A stretch of 64,000 bases of DNA from Rosenbergiella australiborealis (GTDB lineage: Bacteria > Pseudomonadota > Gammaproteobacteria > Enterobacterales > Enterobacteriaceae), in assembly GCF_018494035.1 (NCBI RefSeq), contig NZ_JABBFO010000004.1, positions 124,001 through 188,000 of the forward strand, given 5' to 3'. Made by a program: the position numbers and the translations under genes. The notes beneath the pieces were generated by a model. That model worked only from the letters and a program-made list of their open reading frames with translations. It was not told the DNA's origin and ran no database searches. Shown here in pieces: positions 47,182 to 56,415 of this stretch. How positions within the stretch are numbered: position 1 is the first letter of the stretch; each line of letters starts with the position of its first letter.

Positions 47182-48114
47182 TTACTGATTTCGTGTAACG
47201 CCCCACTCGATCATCGTCAGCACTTGCTGCTGTGCGCGTGCAGCGATCTTAGCTTGCTCCAAAGTACAATAGATAAAATGTAACGGCTCACGTGGACGCA
47301 ATTGTGCCAAATGATAAAGATCACAATCGATGACTTGCCCTATGCGAGCGTAGCCACCGGTAGTTTGGGCATCGGCTAATAGGACAACGGGTTGACCGCT
47401 GGGGGGGACTTGAATGGTTCCAGGTAATACTCCATGAGAAAGTAACTCTTGATGATGAGTCAATTTTAGCACTCGACCCTGTAGTCGATGTCCCATACGG
47501 TTACTTTGCGTCGTCACTGTCCATCCAGTACGCCAAAACGCCAGTTGAGAGTCACGACTAAACTGTTTAAATTCGGGTCCGGGAATAACCCTGACACGAT
47601 TTCCCCAAAGGATCTGTCTTACCCCTACCGAACGCTTGAAGGTTCGTGATGGATCATTAAAGGTCAGGACATCACCATTTTGCAAGAATCGACCTTGAAA
47701 TCCACCGAAACCAGCATTTAAATCAGTGCTTTGTGACCCCATCACGGTCGGTAAGTTAAATCCGCCACTGACCGCTAAGTAACTCCGCATCCCTCTTATT
47801 GGGGAGTGTAATCGTAAACACTCTCCCGCACGTGCATGATATCGCCATCCCGTGACCACCGCTTGTCCAGATAAGGTACTTTGGCACTCTGCACCGGTCA
47901 AAGCAAACCAACAGTCACGCTCAAATTGAAATACCGCATTACCTTGTGTGATTTCAATTACCGCTGACTCTCTCGGATTTGCCACCAGCAAATTCGCGGT
48001 CTGCATTGCTGGAAGGTCAAGTGCGCCACATCGACCTACCCCAAATTGCGCTAAACCAAAACGTCCTTGGTCTTGCAGTGACGTAGCTAAACCCGCTTTA
48101 ATCACCGTTAGCAT
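47182..48114 (-). CDS. pxpC: 5-oxoprolinase subunit PxpC (YbgK)
   Basis: Biotin-dependent-carboxyltransferase-like subunit of the prokaryotic 5-oxoprolinase PxpABC, which hydrolyses pyroglutamate to glutamate with ATP. The 310-aa protein shows LQDQGRFGLAQFGVGRCGALDLPAMQTANLLV, GMRSYLAVSGGFNLPTVMGSQSTDLNAGFGGFQGR and LLSHGVLPGTIQVPPSGQPVVLLADAQTTGGYARI, all family signatures. It overlaps pxpB by 7 bp. pxpA, needed for activity, is not at this locus. Confidence 0.94.
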   Translation of the reverse strand: MLTVIKAGLATSLQDQGRFGLAQFGVGRCGALDLPAMQTANLLVANPRESAVIEITQGNAVFQFERDCWFALTGAECQSTLSGQAVVTGWRYHARAGECLRLHSPIRGMRSYLAVSGGFNLPTVMGSQSTDLNAGFGGFQGRFLQNGDVLTFNDPSRTFKRSVGVRQILWGNRVRVIPGPEFKQFSRDSQLAFWRTGWTVTTQSNRMGHRLQGRVLKLTHHQELLSHGVLPGTIQVPPSGQPVVLLADAQTTGGYARIGQVIDCDLYHLAQLRPREPLHFIYCTLEQAKIAARAQQQVLTMIEWGVTRNQ

Positions 48115-48764
48115 ACGCCCTCCTTTTGCGGTAAAAAACGTACCGTATCACCCGGTCTGAGCAAGAAAGGGTCAGCTCTTTTCTCATCAAATAATTGATG
48201 AGACGTTTGACCAATGATTTGCCATCCTCCAGGAGAGGCAAGAGGATAGATTCCCGTCTGGCTACCCGCTATGCCTACACTGCCTGCTGGGACCCGCAAT
48301 CGTGGAACAGCAAGACGTGGACAGGCTAGTGCAGGAGAGAGTCCCGATAAGTAAGGGAATCCTGGCTGAAACCCAATAAAAAAGACGGTATAGCGCGCTG
48401 CAGTATGTTGTTCGACAACCTGTTGGGGAGTCAATCCTACCTGCTCTGCCATCGACAAAAGATCCGGGCCGTAGTGCTTACCATAAATAACCGGAATATC
48501 AATATTGCGAGAATGGGGTTGGTAAGATTCTGCATCATTCCACCAACGTTTTAGACAGGCTATCGCTTCCTGCTTAGAGGTGGGTATATGCGTGAGATGG
48601 ATGGTAATGTTATTCATACCCGGAACCACTTCCGCCACTGTCGGTTCATGAATGACCGTCTGTGCAAGTCCCCAAATACGTTGTTGGACAGAAAGAGACA
48701 CTGGCGGTGGTGATTCGATGACCAGTGTCTTTTCTCCCAACATATAATAACGCGTCTCTAACAA
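48108..48764 (-). CDS. pxpB: 5-oxoprolinase subunit PxpB (YbgJ)
   Basis: Second subunit of PxpABC, 218 aa, equal in length to E. coli YbgJ. Signature segments are IPVIYGKHYGPDLLSMAEQVGLT, YTVFFIGFQPGFPYLSGL, PRLAVPRLRVPAGSVGIAGSQTGIYPLASPGGWQIIG and FLLRPGDTVRFLP. It is translated just before pxpC. In E. coli ybgI lies immediately upstream, and the same holds here with a 115-bp gap. Confidence 0.94.
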   Translation of the reverse strand: MLETRYYMLGEKTLVIESPPPVSLSVQQRIWGLAQTVIHEPTVAEVVPGMNNITIHLTHIPTSKQEAIACLKRWWNDAESYQPHSRNIDIPVIYGKHYGPDLLSMAEQVGLTPQQVVEQHTAARYTVFFIGFQPGFPYLSGLSPALACPRLAVPRLRVPAGSVGIAGSQTGIYPLASPGGWQIIGQTSHQLFDEKRADPFLLRPGDTVRFLPQKEGVC

Positions 48765-48879
48765 GGCTCACTCCCTAGTGACTGTCACAATAGGTCAATG
48801 ATACGTTAGATTACATTATCAGTTATTTGTGAAAGGGTTAAGAGAACATCATCTTTTTATGAGTATTTAAGGCGTTAAC

Positions 48880-49623
48880 CTAAACGGGATTCTCAATATC
48901 AATAAAAGTCACCTCTAATCCATGATGACGTTTTAGCCATTCGCCTAATGCTTGGATACCGCCACGCTCTGTAGCATGATGTCCTGCACCGAAAAAATGT
49001 ATACCTCTTTCCCGGGCGATATGAACAGTCCGCTCTGAGACCTCACCCGTTATAAAGGCGTCGACACCTGCATCGGCCGCACGCTCGATAAAGTCTTGGG
49101 CACCTCCAGTGCACCAAGCGATCCGTTTTATCTCTGCTTGATCATCTGGGCCACAATACAGTGGCTGCCGTTGTAATTTCTCGGCTAAACGTTGGGAAAG
49201 TTGTTCAGCCGTCAGTGGTTTTTCAAACTCCCCTTCCAACAAATAAGGCTCAATTTCCCCTTTCAGGGTGATACCGAGCAACTTTGCTAATTGAACGTTG
49301 TTACCCACTTCCGGGTGTGCATCTAAAGGGAGATGCCATCCGTAAAGATTAATATCGTTAGCCAACAGCGTCTTTAATCGTTGACGCTTCATATTTTTAA
49401 TGACTACCGGCTCATTTTTCCAAAAATAGCCGTGGTGCACGATGATGGCATCGGCCTCTAACTCAACCGCACGATCGAGTAATGCTTGGCAAGCCGTGAC
49501 ACCAGTTACAATCCGCTTAACGGATTCCCGTCCTTCGACTTGTAAGCCATTAGGTGCGTAATCTTTGAACTGATGGCTATTTAAGTACCCATCAATATGC
49601 TGTTCTAAGAGGGTGTTTTTCAT
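48880..49623 (-). CDS. ybgI: NIF3-family metal-binding protein YbgI
   Basis: A 247-aa NIF3-like protein; the E. coli protein is a hexameric ring with a dinuclear metal site and a proposed GTP cyclohydrolase-related or hydrolase activity that is not settled. Metal-binding His pairs are in ADAIIVHHGYFWKNEP and FFGAGHHATERGGIQALG, with an Asp in WHLPLDAHPEVGNNVQLAKLLG. It lies 21 bp downstream of phr's stop region and may be transcribed with it. Confidence 0.93.
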   Translation of the reverse strand: MKNTLLEQHIDGYLNSHQFKDYAPNGLQVEGRESVKRIVTGVTACQALLDRAVELEADAIIVHHGYFWKNEPVVIKNMKRQRLKTLLANDINLYGWHLPLDAHPEVGNNVQLAKLLGITLKGEIEPYLLEGEFEKPLTAEQLSQRLAEKLQRQPLYCGPDDQAEIKRIAWCTGGAQDFIERAADAGVDAFITGEVSERTVHIARERGIHFFGAGHHATERGGIQALGEWLKRHHGLEVTFIDIENPV

Positions 49624-49644
49624 TCAGTATCCTAACTCTTACAA

Positions 49645-51078
49645 TTATCGATATTTACGCGCATCTTCAAAGGCCCGTAAAGTAGCCTCTCGTGCTTGAC
49701 GATGCTCCACAATTGGCCTGGCATAATCAAGTTTCTTCTTTAGCTTGTCAGCCCATAGCCAAGGTTCGTGAATACTTTTTTCAGGTACTGCGCTGAGCTC
49801 AGGCAGCCACTGACGTATAAATTTTCCCTGAGGGTCGAAACGCTCGCCTTGGCGCGTAGGATTAAAAATACGAAAGTATGGTGCGGCATCGGTACCGGTA
49901 GAGGCTGCCCATTGCCAACCGCCATTGTTCGCAGCAAGATCACCATCAATAAGCTGTTGAGAGAAATAACGCTCTCCCCATCGCCAATCAATCAGCAGAT
50001 CTTTGACTAAAAAGCTCGCACACACCATACGTAATCGATTATGCATCCACCCCGTTTTGTTTAGTTGACGCATCCCCGCATCAACAATAGGAAATCCGGT
50101 ATTACCTTCACACCAAGCCGTGAACTGTTGTTGATTATTTTGCCATTGAATATGATCAGTCCAAGTTTGAAAAGGTTTATAACGACAAAGCTGAGGTTCC
50201 GAGACTAATAAATGCCGATAAAAATCTCGCCAAATTAATTCGTTAAGCCAGGTTGCTGGGCCGCCGGGCTGTTCAAAAACATTAGGGTAATCATGAACAA
50301 TACGTTTGACACATTGTTTGGGAGAAAGAAGCCCTATCGCCAAGGCCGCAGAGAGAAGACTGGTGTCGTCGTCAGCCGGTAAATCGCGTTTGTCTGCGTA
50401 ATGTTCTACCTGATGTGTTGAAAAGTCGCGTAATCGATGTAGTGCAGCATCATGTCCTAGCGGAAATCGTGTTGTGTCATATTGTCCTTCCGGACTGGAG
50501 AAGTCACGGAGCGTCGAACCGCATACCGACGAAGGATATTTGCGTTTATGAGGCAGAGGGCTGCATTCTATCTCCTCTGCTACAAGTTTTTTTAATACCG
50601 CTCGCGCAAAAGGCGTAAAGACATGATACATCTTACCCTGCCCAGTCAGCACCGTTCCGGGAGGAAAAATCGTTGCATCATTAAAGCCTTGGCAGATAAT
50701 CTTATTTTGATCGCAAAGCGCTTCAATACGCTGATCCCGTTGGCGTTCGTTCAATTCATATTGATGATTATAAAAAACCTTATCTATCTTATGTTCCGCA
50801 CATAAGCGGATAAAATCCTGCTCAAGGGAGTGATAGTCTTTACTCTCAATAATTAATAAAGGAATGCCAAGTTCCCGTAAATCCTGCTGTAAAACGCGCA
50901 ACGCATCATATTGATAGTTGAGCTGCCGTGGAGAAACGTTATGGTGTTGCCACTGGTCCGGAGTAATACACCATAACGCAAGCACCTCTGCTTCATTATC
51001 TAGACACGCGGCAGAAAGCGCGGGATTATCACGTAAACGTAAATCGTGGCGAAACCATACTAAATGCTGCTGCGACAT
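49645..51078 (-). CDS. phrB: Deoxyribodipyrimidine photolyase PhrB
   Basis: Light-driven repair of cyclobutane pyrimidine dimers. From ATG 51078 (MSQQHLVWFRHDLRLRDNPAL) the protein is 477 aa. The N-terminal alpha/beta domain binds an antenna folate (class I CPD type); the C-terminal FAD domain has WLNELIWRDFYRHLL, TGFPIVDAGMRQLNKTGWMHNRLRM, and LIDGDLAANNGGWQWAASTGTDAAPYFRIFNP. The frame extends to 51105, overlapping ybgA, but the family starts at the inner Met. Confidence 0.95.
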   Translation of the reverse strand: MSQQHLVWFRHDLRLRDNPALSAACLDNEAEVLALWCITPDQWQHHNVSPRQLNYQYDALRVLQQDLRELGIPLLIIESKDYHSLEQDFIRLCAEHKIDKVFYNHQYELNERQRDQRIEALCDQNKIICQGFNDATIFPPGTVLTGQGKMYHVFTPFARAVLKKLVAEEIECSPLPHKRKYPSSVCGSTLRDFSSPEGQYDTTRFPLGHDAALHRLRDFSTHQVEHYADKRDLPADDDTSLLSAALAIGLLSPKQCVKRIVHDYPNVFEQPGGPATWLNELIWRDFYRHLLVSEPQLCRYKPFQTWTDHIQWQNNQQQFTAWCEGNTGFPIVDAGMRQLNKTGWMHNRLRMVCASFLVKDLLIDWRWGERYFSQQLIDGDLAANNGGWQWAASTGTDAAPYFRIFNPTRQGERFDPQGKFIRQWLPELSAVPEKSIHEPWLWADKLKKKLDYARPIVEHRQAREATLRAFEDARKYR

Positions 51079-51088
51079 GTTATAGCGC

Positions 51089-51910
51089 CTATAAGTCGTA
51101 TTCAATAAACCAAGGATAAAGGTAACGTTGTTGAGCTAACCAACCGTGGGGAGCGGCCTCTTGTAAAAGACGAAGCTGATGTTTAACGGCCTGCAAAGAA
51201 ATCTCACCCAGTCGGTATTGATGAATCAGTGTCGTTAGCTGCTGACGCGCTTCATCACTCACTTTCTTACGAAAGTAACCTTGCAGATGCATCACGACAT
51301 TAGTGTGATTTTGTACTGTTGCTGGGTAACGAAGTAAACGCATAAAATGTTGACGATATTGGTGGGCAAAGTCATGCAAAGAAGGCTCATGTTTTATCTG
51401 AGCGATCAATGGCCCCAACTGACGATAAGCAGGTTGTGAATGGGCGAGAAATAACATTTTGTAGCGGGTATGAAACTCAATCAACCGATGTGCAGTCAAT
51501 GTCTCGTTCAACAGTTGATTGAACTCATGTAATACACTTACCTGTTCAATAAAATGTTCCCATTGAGTTGAATCCGATAAATCATTCTTATTAATAATAG
51601 GAATCACATCGAGCTCATCCGCTAGTAGACAAAAAACTCGCCTAATCTTTGAGCTATCGGGATGTTCAGGGGGATAATAGTTATCAATCACGACACCGCA
51701 CAATGTATCGAGATAGAGACCTTGTTCTTGAAACCACTGCTCTAAATAAAACGGCGGCGTTAATAATGCATTAATACTTTTATGCGTTAACGGAATATCG
51801 ATAATAGAAACGCTTACTGAGCCCGCTTCACTTTGAACAACGTCAGGAAAGTCCAGTGCCTCGACCAGAGCCTCGGCAGGCCAATAAAATCTGGCAAGTG
51901 TAAGCTTCAT
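51089..51910 (-). CDS. ybgA: YbgA-like DUF1722 protein with a degenerate DUF523-like N-terminus
   Basis: Residues about 140-265 (HRLIEFHTRYKMLFLAHSQPAYRQLGPL onward) are the DUF1722 domain that makes up most of the 169-aa E. coli YbgA, which is tied to phr by position in E. coli and to DNA repair by context only. Residues 1-138 are extra. RVFCLLADELDVIPI and WEHFIEQVSVLHEFNQL resemble the C-terminal part of DUF523, a domain often fused to DUF1722, but the cysteine motifs of DUF523 (CLLG, CPE, SPSCG) are absent. The stop lies 10 bp before the phr start, so the two are probably one transcript. Function unknown. Confidence 0.82.
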   Translation of the reverse strand: MKLTLARFYWPAEALVEALDFPDVVQSEAGSVSVSIIDIPLTHKSINALLTPPFYLEQWFQEQGLYLDTLCGVVIDNYYPPEHPDSSKIRRVFCLLADELDVIPIINKNDLSDSTQWEHFIEQVSVLHEFNQLLNETLTAHRLIEFHTRYKMLFLAHSQPAYRQLGPLIAQIKHEPSLHDFAHQYRQHFMRLLRYPATVQNHTNVVMHLQGYFRKKVSDEARQQLTTLIHQYRLGEISLQAVKHQLRLLQEAAPHGWLAQQRYLYPWFIEYDL

Positions 51911-51992
51911 GGATTGTCATCCTTTTCAATTTTTTTAGTAAAAAATAGACCAGTAAGTGTTTATAAATAGGTCATAAGTGTAGTCAAAAAAC

Positions 51993-52020
51993 AAAAAAGG
52001 CGCCATCTAGGCGCCTTTTT
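51993..52020 (-). terminator. Terminator of seqA-pgm
   Basis: GGCGCC (51999-52004), loop ATCTA, GGCGCC (52010-52015), flanked by six A on one side and five T on the other. On the minus strand it comes 12 bp after the pgm stop. It can act in either direction. Confidence 0.88.
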
Positions 52021-52032
52021 ACAGCATAAGAA

Positions 52033-53673
52033 TTACGCGTTTTTCAAGACTTCGCTGACAATTTCTACCGCTTCTTTTTCAATACGCAGTCGATGTTCAG
52101 CACCGAGGAAACTTTCACAGTAAATCTTATAAGCATCTTCAGTGCCAGAAGGACGCGCCGCAAACCATCCATTCTCTGTCATCACCTTTAGCCCGCCAAT
52201 CGAAGCATCATTACCTGGCGCACGCGTGAGACGAGCAATAATGGGATCCCCGGCAAGAGTATCGGCGCTAACCATTTCGGGTGAAAGTTTAGATAATGCA
52301 CTTTTTTGTGCAGACGTTGCCGCGGCTTGTAAACGATTGTAGCTGGGGGAACCAAACTTTTCAGCAAGCTCATCGTAATGTTGCTGTGGGTTTTTTCCAG
52401 TAACTGCCGTAATTTCTGCGGCAAGAAGACACATAATAATGCCATCTTTATCCGTCGACCATGCAGAACCATCAAAACGAAGGAAGGAGGCCCCGGCGCT
52501 CTCTTCTCCGCCAAAACCTAACGTCCCCTCGTAAAGCCCCTCGACGAACCATTTGAAGCCGACCGGCACTTCAATCAGTTTACGTCCAATATCCTTAACT
52601 ACACGGTCAATCATCGCACTCGATACTAGGGTTTTACCGACAGCAACATCTTGGCCCCATTGCGGGCGATGTTGGAAAAGGTAATTGATTGCAACAGCAA
52701 GATAGTGGTTGGGGTTCATCAATCCAGCAGGCGTGACAATGCCGTGACGGTCATAATCGGGATCGTTACCAAATGCTAAATCAAACTGCTCACGATAGGC
52801 CAGTAAACCCGCCATCGCACATTCAGAAGAGCAATCCATCCGAACTGCACCGTCTTTATCTAGATGCATAAAGCGAAATGTCTGATCCACATGGTCATTG
52901 ACCAAGGTGATATCAAGTGCGTAATGCTCGGCAATACGCTTCCAGTACTCAATACCGCTACCCCCTAGCGGATCGACACCGATATGTAATCCTGCTTTTT
53001 TTATTGCATCAAAATCAATAACCTCAGCAAGACCTTCTACGTAAGGTTGAATAAGATCAACTTGTTTTAATAACGGACTGGCATGGACTTCTGAAACAGA
53101 AAGGCGTTTAACCCCTTGTAACCCGGATTGAATCAGCGCATTAGCCCGATCTTCAACCACTTTAGTCACATTCGTATCCGCCGGGCCGCCATTGGGTGGA
53201 TTGTACTTTATACCACCGTCTTCAGGGGGATTGTGCGATGGAGTGATAACGATACCATCTGCTTGTGGACCTTGCTGAAGATTATGTACGAGAATCGCAT
53301 TAGAAATAGCAGGTGTCGGCGTGTAGCCATTATCAGATTGAATAATCACTTCAACACCATTAGCCAGCAGAACTTCCAGTACCGAGATCATCGCAGGCTC
53401 TGAGAGCGCATGCGTGTCTTTACCAACATAACAAGGGCCAGTAATACCTTGTTTTTGGCGTTCTTCTGCAATGGCTTGCGCTATGGCTAAAATATGCGCT
53501 TCATTAAAACTATGGCGTGCCGCACTACCGCGATGTCCAGAGGTACCAAACTTCACAGCATGCTCCGTGTTAGCTAAATCAGGAGTCAGTACATAATATT
53601 GAGCCGTCAGCTGTGCGACATTAATCAAATCATTTTGCCCAGCTGGCTGTCCAGCTCTAGGGTGAGTTGCCAT
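52033..53673 (-). CDS. pgm: Phosphoglucomutase Pgm
   Basis: Interconverts glucose 1- and 6-phosphate, linking the gal genes to glycolysis and glycogen or envelope sugar synthesis. The 546-aa protein has the same length as in E. coli. Segments include [24 protein letters not shown], the phosphoserine loop [25 protein letters not shown], metal-binding [29 protein letters not shown] and the phosphate-binding [17 protein letters not shown]. It follows seqA by 28 bp and is likely co-transcribed. Confidence 0.97.
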   Translation of the reverse strand: MATHPRAGQPAGQNDLINVAQLTAQYYVLTPDLANTEHAVKFGTSGHRGSAARHSFNEAHILAIAQAIAEERQKQGITGPCYVGKDTHALSEPAMISVLEVLLANGVEVIIQSDNGYTPTPAISNAILVHNLQQGPQADGIVITPSHNPPEDGGIKYNPPNGGPADTNVTKVVEDRANALIQSGLQGVKRLSVSEVHASPLLKQVDLIQPYVEGLAEVIDFDAIKKAGLHIGVDPLGGSGIEYWKRIAEHYALDITLVNDHVDQTFRFMHLDKDGAVRMDCSSECAMAGLLAYREQFDLAFGNDPDYDRHGIVTPAGLMNPNHYLAVAINYLFQHRPQWGQDVAVGKTLVSSAMIDRVVKDIGRKLIEVPVGFKWFVEGLYEGTLGFGGEESAGASFLRFDGSAWSTDKDGIIMCLLAAEITAVTGKNPQQHYDELAEKFGSPSYNRLQAAATSAQKSALSKLSPEMVSADTLAGDPIIARLTRAPGNDASIGGLKVMTENGWFAARPSGTEDAYKIYCESFLGAEHRLRIEKEAVEIVSEVLKNA

Positions 53674-53701
53674 GAGTCCTTCTCCGGTACAGGTAGTGTA
53701 T

Positions 53702-54244
53702 TTATAGCGTTCCGCAAACTTTATCTGTCAGTTCCTGCGGTAACTTCATTGTTTGCATAATATGTTCGATCATACTGCACTTGCGACCCGTATTGGTATT
53801 GGTGATCACCCAGTAAGGGGTATGTGCGATATGCTTAGGTTTAGTATGATTACCGCTTTGTAATAATGTTAATTCGTCACCCGCAAAATAAAGACGAGTC
53901 CGTCCCTGCATCGATTGGGTCGCCTGCGCAAAGGCTTCTGTATCAAGTTGGTAAAGCGTAGAGAGTATCAACATGAAACGGTTGACGGCCCTCTTTTGCT
54001 CAGCATACTCATCGGAAAGCAGGAGTTCACGGACTGCACGAACACGCTCAGCAGGCTTTTTATCGTTCACCGCTTTCGCCTTAGGAGCAGCTTCTGGGAT
54101 CACCACCGAACTCTCTGCAGTGAGCAACGTTTGTTCAGTGACTTGTAACATTCTGCGTAAAATCTCAGATGCGCTCTCACCGATATGTTGAGTATGGCTG
54201 GCGATATAGCGATATAGGTCGTCATCTATTTCAATCGTTTTCAT
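53702..54244 (-). CDS. seqA: Negative modulator of replication initiation SeqA
   Basis: Binds hemimethylated GATC sites, sequesters oriC after firing and helps organise new DNA. The 180-aa protein has the N-terminal oligomerisation domain [33 protein letters not shown] and the C-terminal DNA-binding domain starting near [22 protein letters not shown] and including [49 protein letters not shown]. One residue shorter than E. coli. Upstream of pgm, as usual. Confidence 0.97.
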   Translation of the reverse strand: MKTIEIDDDLYRYIASHTQHIGESASEILRRMLQVTEQTLLTAESSVVIPEAAPKAKAVNDKKPAERVRAVRELLLSDEYAEQKRAVNRFMLILSTLYQLDTEAFAQATQSMQGRTRLYFAGDELTLLQSGNHTKPKHIAHTPYWVITNTNTGRKCSMIEHIMQTMKLPQELTDKVCGTL

Positions 54245-54468
54245 TGTAGTCCGTACAAAAATATTTGAGACTTAAGCCCGCTTTAATCATAAGTGAATTC
54301 ATAGCAGTATTTAAGTCGGTGCGATTATAAAATTAAACTGGCGTCGGCCAAACGCTTTTGCCTGTTTTACGCCAAAACTCAGATAATGCCTTAAGCTTTC
54401 AAAATATAAGCTCTAAGATAAATTTAATGATACCTTAACTTAGCCTATTAACAGTAAGATCTTTAACG

Positions 54469-55236
54469 ATGATTTTAAATAACCGCCTGCATTCTGCACA
54501 ATACGTCACAAATCAACCTGCAATACTTCTTATACATGGCTTATTTGGGAGTTTAGATAATTTAGGCATCTTAGCCCGTGACTTGCGTCAAACACATACC
54601 GTACTTCAAGTTGATGTACGCAATCACGGCCTATCTCCCCGCTGCGACAGTATGAATTACGCTGAGATGGCACAAGATATGTTCGATACTCTCGATACGC
54701 ATAGTCTTTCAGAGGTTATCGTTATTGGTCACTCGATGGGCGGCAAAATTGCGATGGCCATGTCGGCATGTTACCCGGAACGTGTTAAACAAATGGTTAT
54801 TATTGATATTGCGCCCGTCACCTATACCATTCGTCGCCATGACTCTATGTTTAGCGCATTAGACGCGGTGACTCAAGCCCGTGTCACCGATCGTCGTGAA
54901 GCGAAGACGATTATGGAAGCGTATATTGACGAGCCCGAAGTCATACAATTCTTACTAAAATCTTTTCACCAAGGTGAGTGGCGGTTCAACATTCCAGCCT
55001 TGTGGAACAATTATGACACTATTTCCGGTTGGCAAGAGCTCCCCACGTGGCGAGACCCTATTTTGTTTATTCGCGGCAAAAATTCAGCATACCTTGACCC
55101 TAAATACCAGACCGCACTACTGAAACAATTCCCACAGGCCAAAGCTTATATTATTGCCGGTGCTGGCCATTGGGTACACGCTGAAAAACCGCAAACAGTC
55201 CAGCGAGCAATTCATCGTTTTCTCGCTGAAGACTGA
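54469..55236 (+). CDS. ybfF: Alpha/beta-hydrolase esterase YbfF
   Basis: Esterase acting on acyl-CoA or short esters in E. coli; natural substrate unsettled. The 255-aa protein has the HG oxyanion motif LLIHGLFGSLDNLG, the nucleophile Ser89 in VIGHSMGGKIAM and the catalytic His near residue 234 in AGAGHWVHAEKPQ. Length is that of E. coli YbfF (254). Diverges from seqA with a 224-bp gap in which I see no further gene. Confidence 0.94.
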   Translation: MILNNRLHSAQYVTNQPAILLIHGLFGSLDNLGILARDLRQTHTVLQVDVRNHGLSPRCDSMNYAEMAQDMFDTLDTHSLSEVIVIGHSMGGKIAMAMSACYPERVKQMVIIDIAPVTYTIRRHDSMFSALDAVTQARVTDRREAKTIMEAYIDEPEVIQFLLKSFHQGEWRFNIPALWNNYDTISGWQELPTWRDPILFIRGKNSAYLDPKYQTALLKQFPQAKAYIIAGAGHWVHAEKPQTVQRAIHRFLAED

Positions 55237-55245
55237 TAAAAAACG

Positions 55246-55314
55246 GCCTGCCCACGATTTTCGATGGCGCTGCGCGATACGGTAGAGTATCATTGCGCGC
55301 TCATTTTGGCAGGC
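55246..55314. repeat. Nested inverted repeats between ybfF and ybfE
   Basis: GCCTGCC (55246-55252) and GGCAGGC (55308-55314) enclose a second stem, GCGC-GATAC (55272-55280) with GTATC-ATT-GCGC (55287-55298), which has a 3-nt bulge. The layout resembles a folded RNA of about 70 nt. No T-tract follows, so it is not a plain terminator. Confidence 0.5.
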
Positions 55315-55385
55315 ATCAACGACCTATATCATGATGCAGCAAAGGCTTAACCCTAAGACGTTCTGCAGGTACTCATTTTCTCATC

Positions 55386-55667
55386 ATGGCAAAAGAACAC
55401 ACTGACCGAACTACTCTGGATTTGTTTGCAGAAGAGCGCCGCCCAGGACGCCCTAAAACAAGTCCCCTCACACGAGATGAGCAGTTACGTATAAATAAAC
55501 GTAATCAGTTACGACGAGATAAAGATAAAGGCTTACAGCGGGTTGAACTCAAAATGCCCAGCGAAATCGTTGAAGCGCTAAATACTTTGGCAGAGAAGCA
55601 TCAGATGAGCCGAAGTGAACTGATTGAAACGATGATCGCCTCGCAACTCGCTCTGGCGGGTGATTAA
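55386..55667 (+). CDS. ybfE: Ribbon-helix-helix-like protein YbfE
   Basis: Small (93 aa) basic protein. The N-terminus MAKEHTDRTTLDLFAEERRPGRPKTSPLTRDEQLRINKRNQLRRDK is near-identical to E. coli YbfE, including the RPGRPK AT-hook-like motif. The C-terminal part (LQRVELKMPSEIVEALNTLAEKHQMSRSELIETMI) has the pattern of a ribbon-helix-helix DNA-binding domain, as in CopG/CopB repressors. E. coli ybfE is LexA-regulated, but no CTG-N10-CAG box is present upstream here. Function unknown; a regulator is likely. Confidence 0.92.
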   Translation: MAKEHTDRTTLDLFAEERRPGRPKTSPLTRDEQLRINKRNQLRRDKDKGLQRVELKMPSEIVEALNTLAEKHQMSRSELIETMIASQLALAGD

Positions 55668-55786
55668 TGAGCACACACTGATAAATCAACAGGCTTTACA
55701 AGTTCCGCAAGAATTTCAGGTCTGCTATTATCGTAACTATGGTTATTCATTCTATTAGAACATAGATTCAAGAGGTAAAGCTTCCC

Positions 55787-56317
55787 ATGGCAATCGTAGG
55801 CATCTTTTTCGGTAGTGATACCGGCAACACTGAAAATATCGCAAAAATGCTTCAAAAGCAGCTAGGTAAAGAGGTTGCTGACGTTCATGATATTGCTAAA
55901 TGTGCCAAAGAGGACCTTGAAGCTTATGATATCCTCTTATTAGGCATCCCTACTTGGTATTACGGTGAAGCCCAGTGTGATTGGGACGATTTTTTCCCAA
56001 CGCTCGAAGAAATTGATTTTAACGGCAAGCTCGTTGCACTGTTCGGCTGTGGCGACCAAGAAGATTACTCAGAGTATTTCTGTGATGCTTTAGGAACAAT
56101 CCGCGACATTATCGAGCCGAAAGGTGCGGTGATCGTTGGACATTGGCCAACCGAAGGTTACCATTTTGAAGAGTCTAAAGGTTTAGCGGATGATACGCAT
56201 TTCTTAGGGTTAGCCATCGATGAAGATCGTCAGCCAGAGTTGACAAATCAAAGGGTAACAAGCTGGGCTCAACAAATTTCTGATGAAATGCAGTTAAAAG
56301 AAATCCTCAATGCTTGA
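55787..56317 (+). CDS. fldA: Flavodoxin 1 FldA
   Basis: FMN electron carrier for radical SAM enzymes, methionine synthase and others; in this window BioB and possibly MoaA would use it. The 176-aa protein, equal in length to E. coli FldA, has the phosphate loop FGSDTGNTENIAK, the FMN-stacking Trp in IPTWYYGEAQCDWDDF and Tyr in GCGDQEDYSEYFCDALG of the long-chain flavodoxins. GAGG precedes the ATG. It lies just upstream of fur, as in E. coli. Confidence 0.97.
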   Translation: MAIVGIFFGSDTGNTENIAKMLQKQLGKEVADVHDIAKCAKEDLEAYDILLLGIPTWYYGEAQCDWDDFFPTLEEIDFNGKLVALFGCGDQEDYSEYFCDALGTIRDIIEPKGAVIVGHWPTEGYHFEESKGLADDTHFLGLAIDEDRQPELTNQRVTSWAQQISDEMQLKEILNA

Positions 56318-56364
56318 TGGGGTTTTGCTACCTAATGTGTTAGTGTAATGAGCGAATTTAAATA

Positions 56365-56401
56365 TAAGAGGTGCTGATTAATGCTCCTCTTAATAAAGTA
56401 A
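56365..56401 (+). promoter_or_regulatory. fur leader with hairpin and 6-codon upstream ORF
   Basis: TAAGAGGTGC (56365-56374) pairs with GCTCCTCTTA (56383-56392) with one mismatch, hiding a good ribosome site AGAGG. That site precedes a tiny ORF, MLLLIK (ATG 56381, TAA 56399-56401), which ends 14 bp before the fur ATG. E. coli fur has a translated leader, uof, that couples RyhB control to fur; this could be an equivalent, which is inference. Confidence 0.4.
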
Positions 56402-56415
56402 CAGGACAATATTGC

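Noticed and set aside
51970-51985. The 14-mer ATAAGTGTAGTCAA occurs both here and near 47074
   Set aside because: About 15 pairs of this length are expected by chance in 64 kb on both strands, and the two places share no other context.
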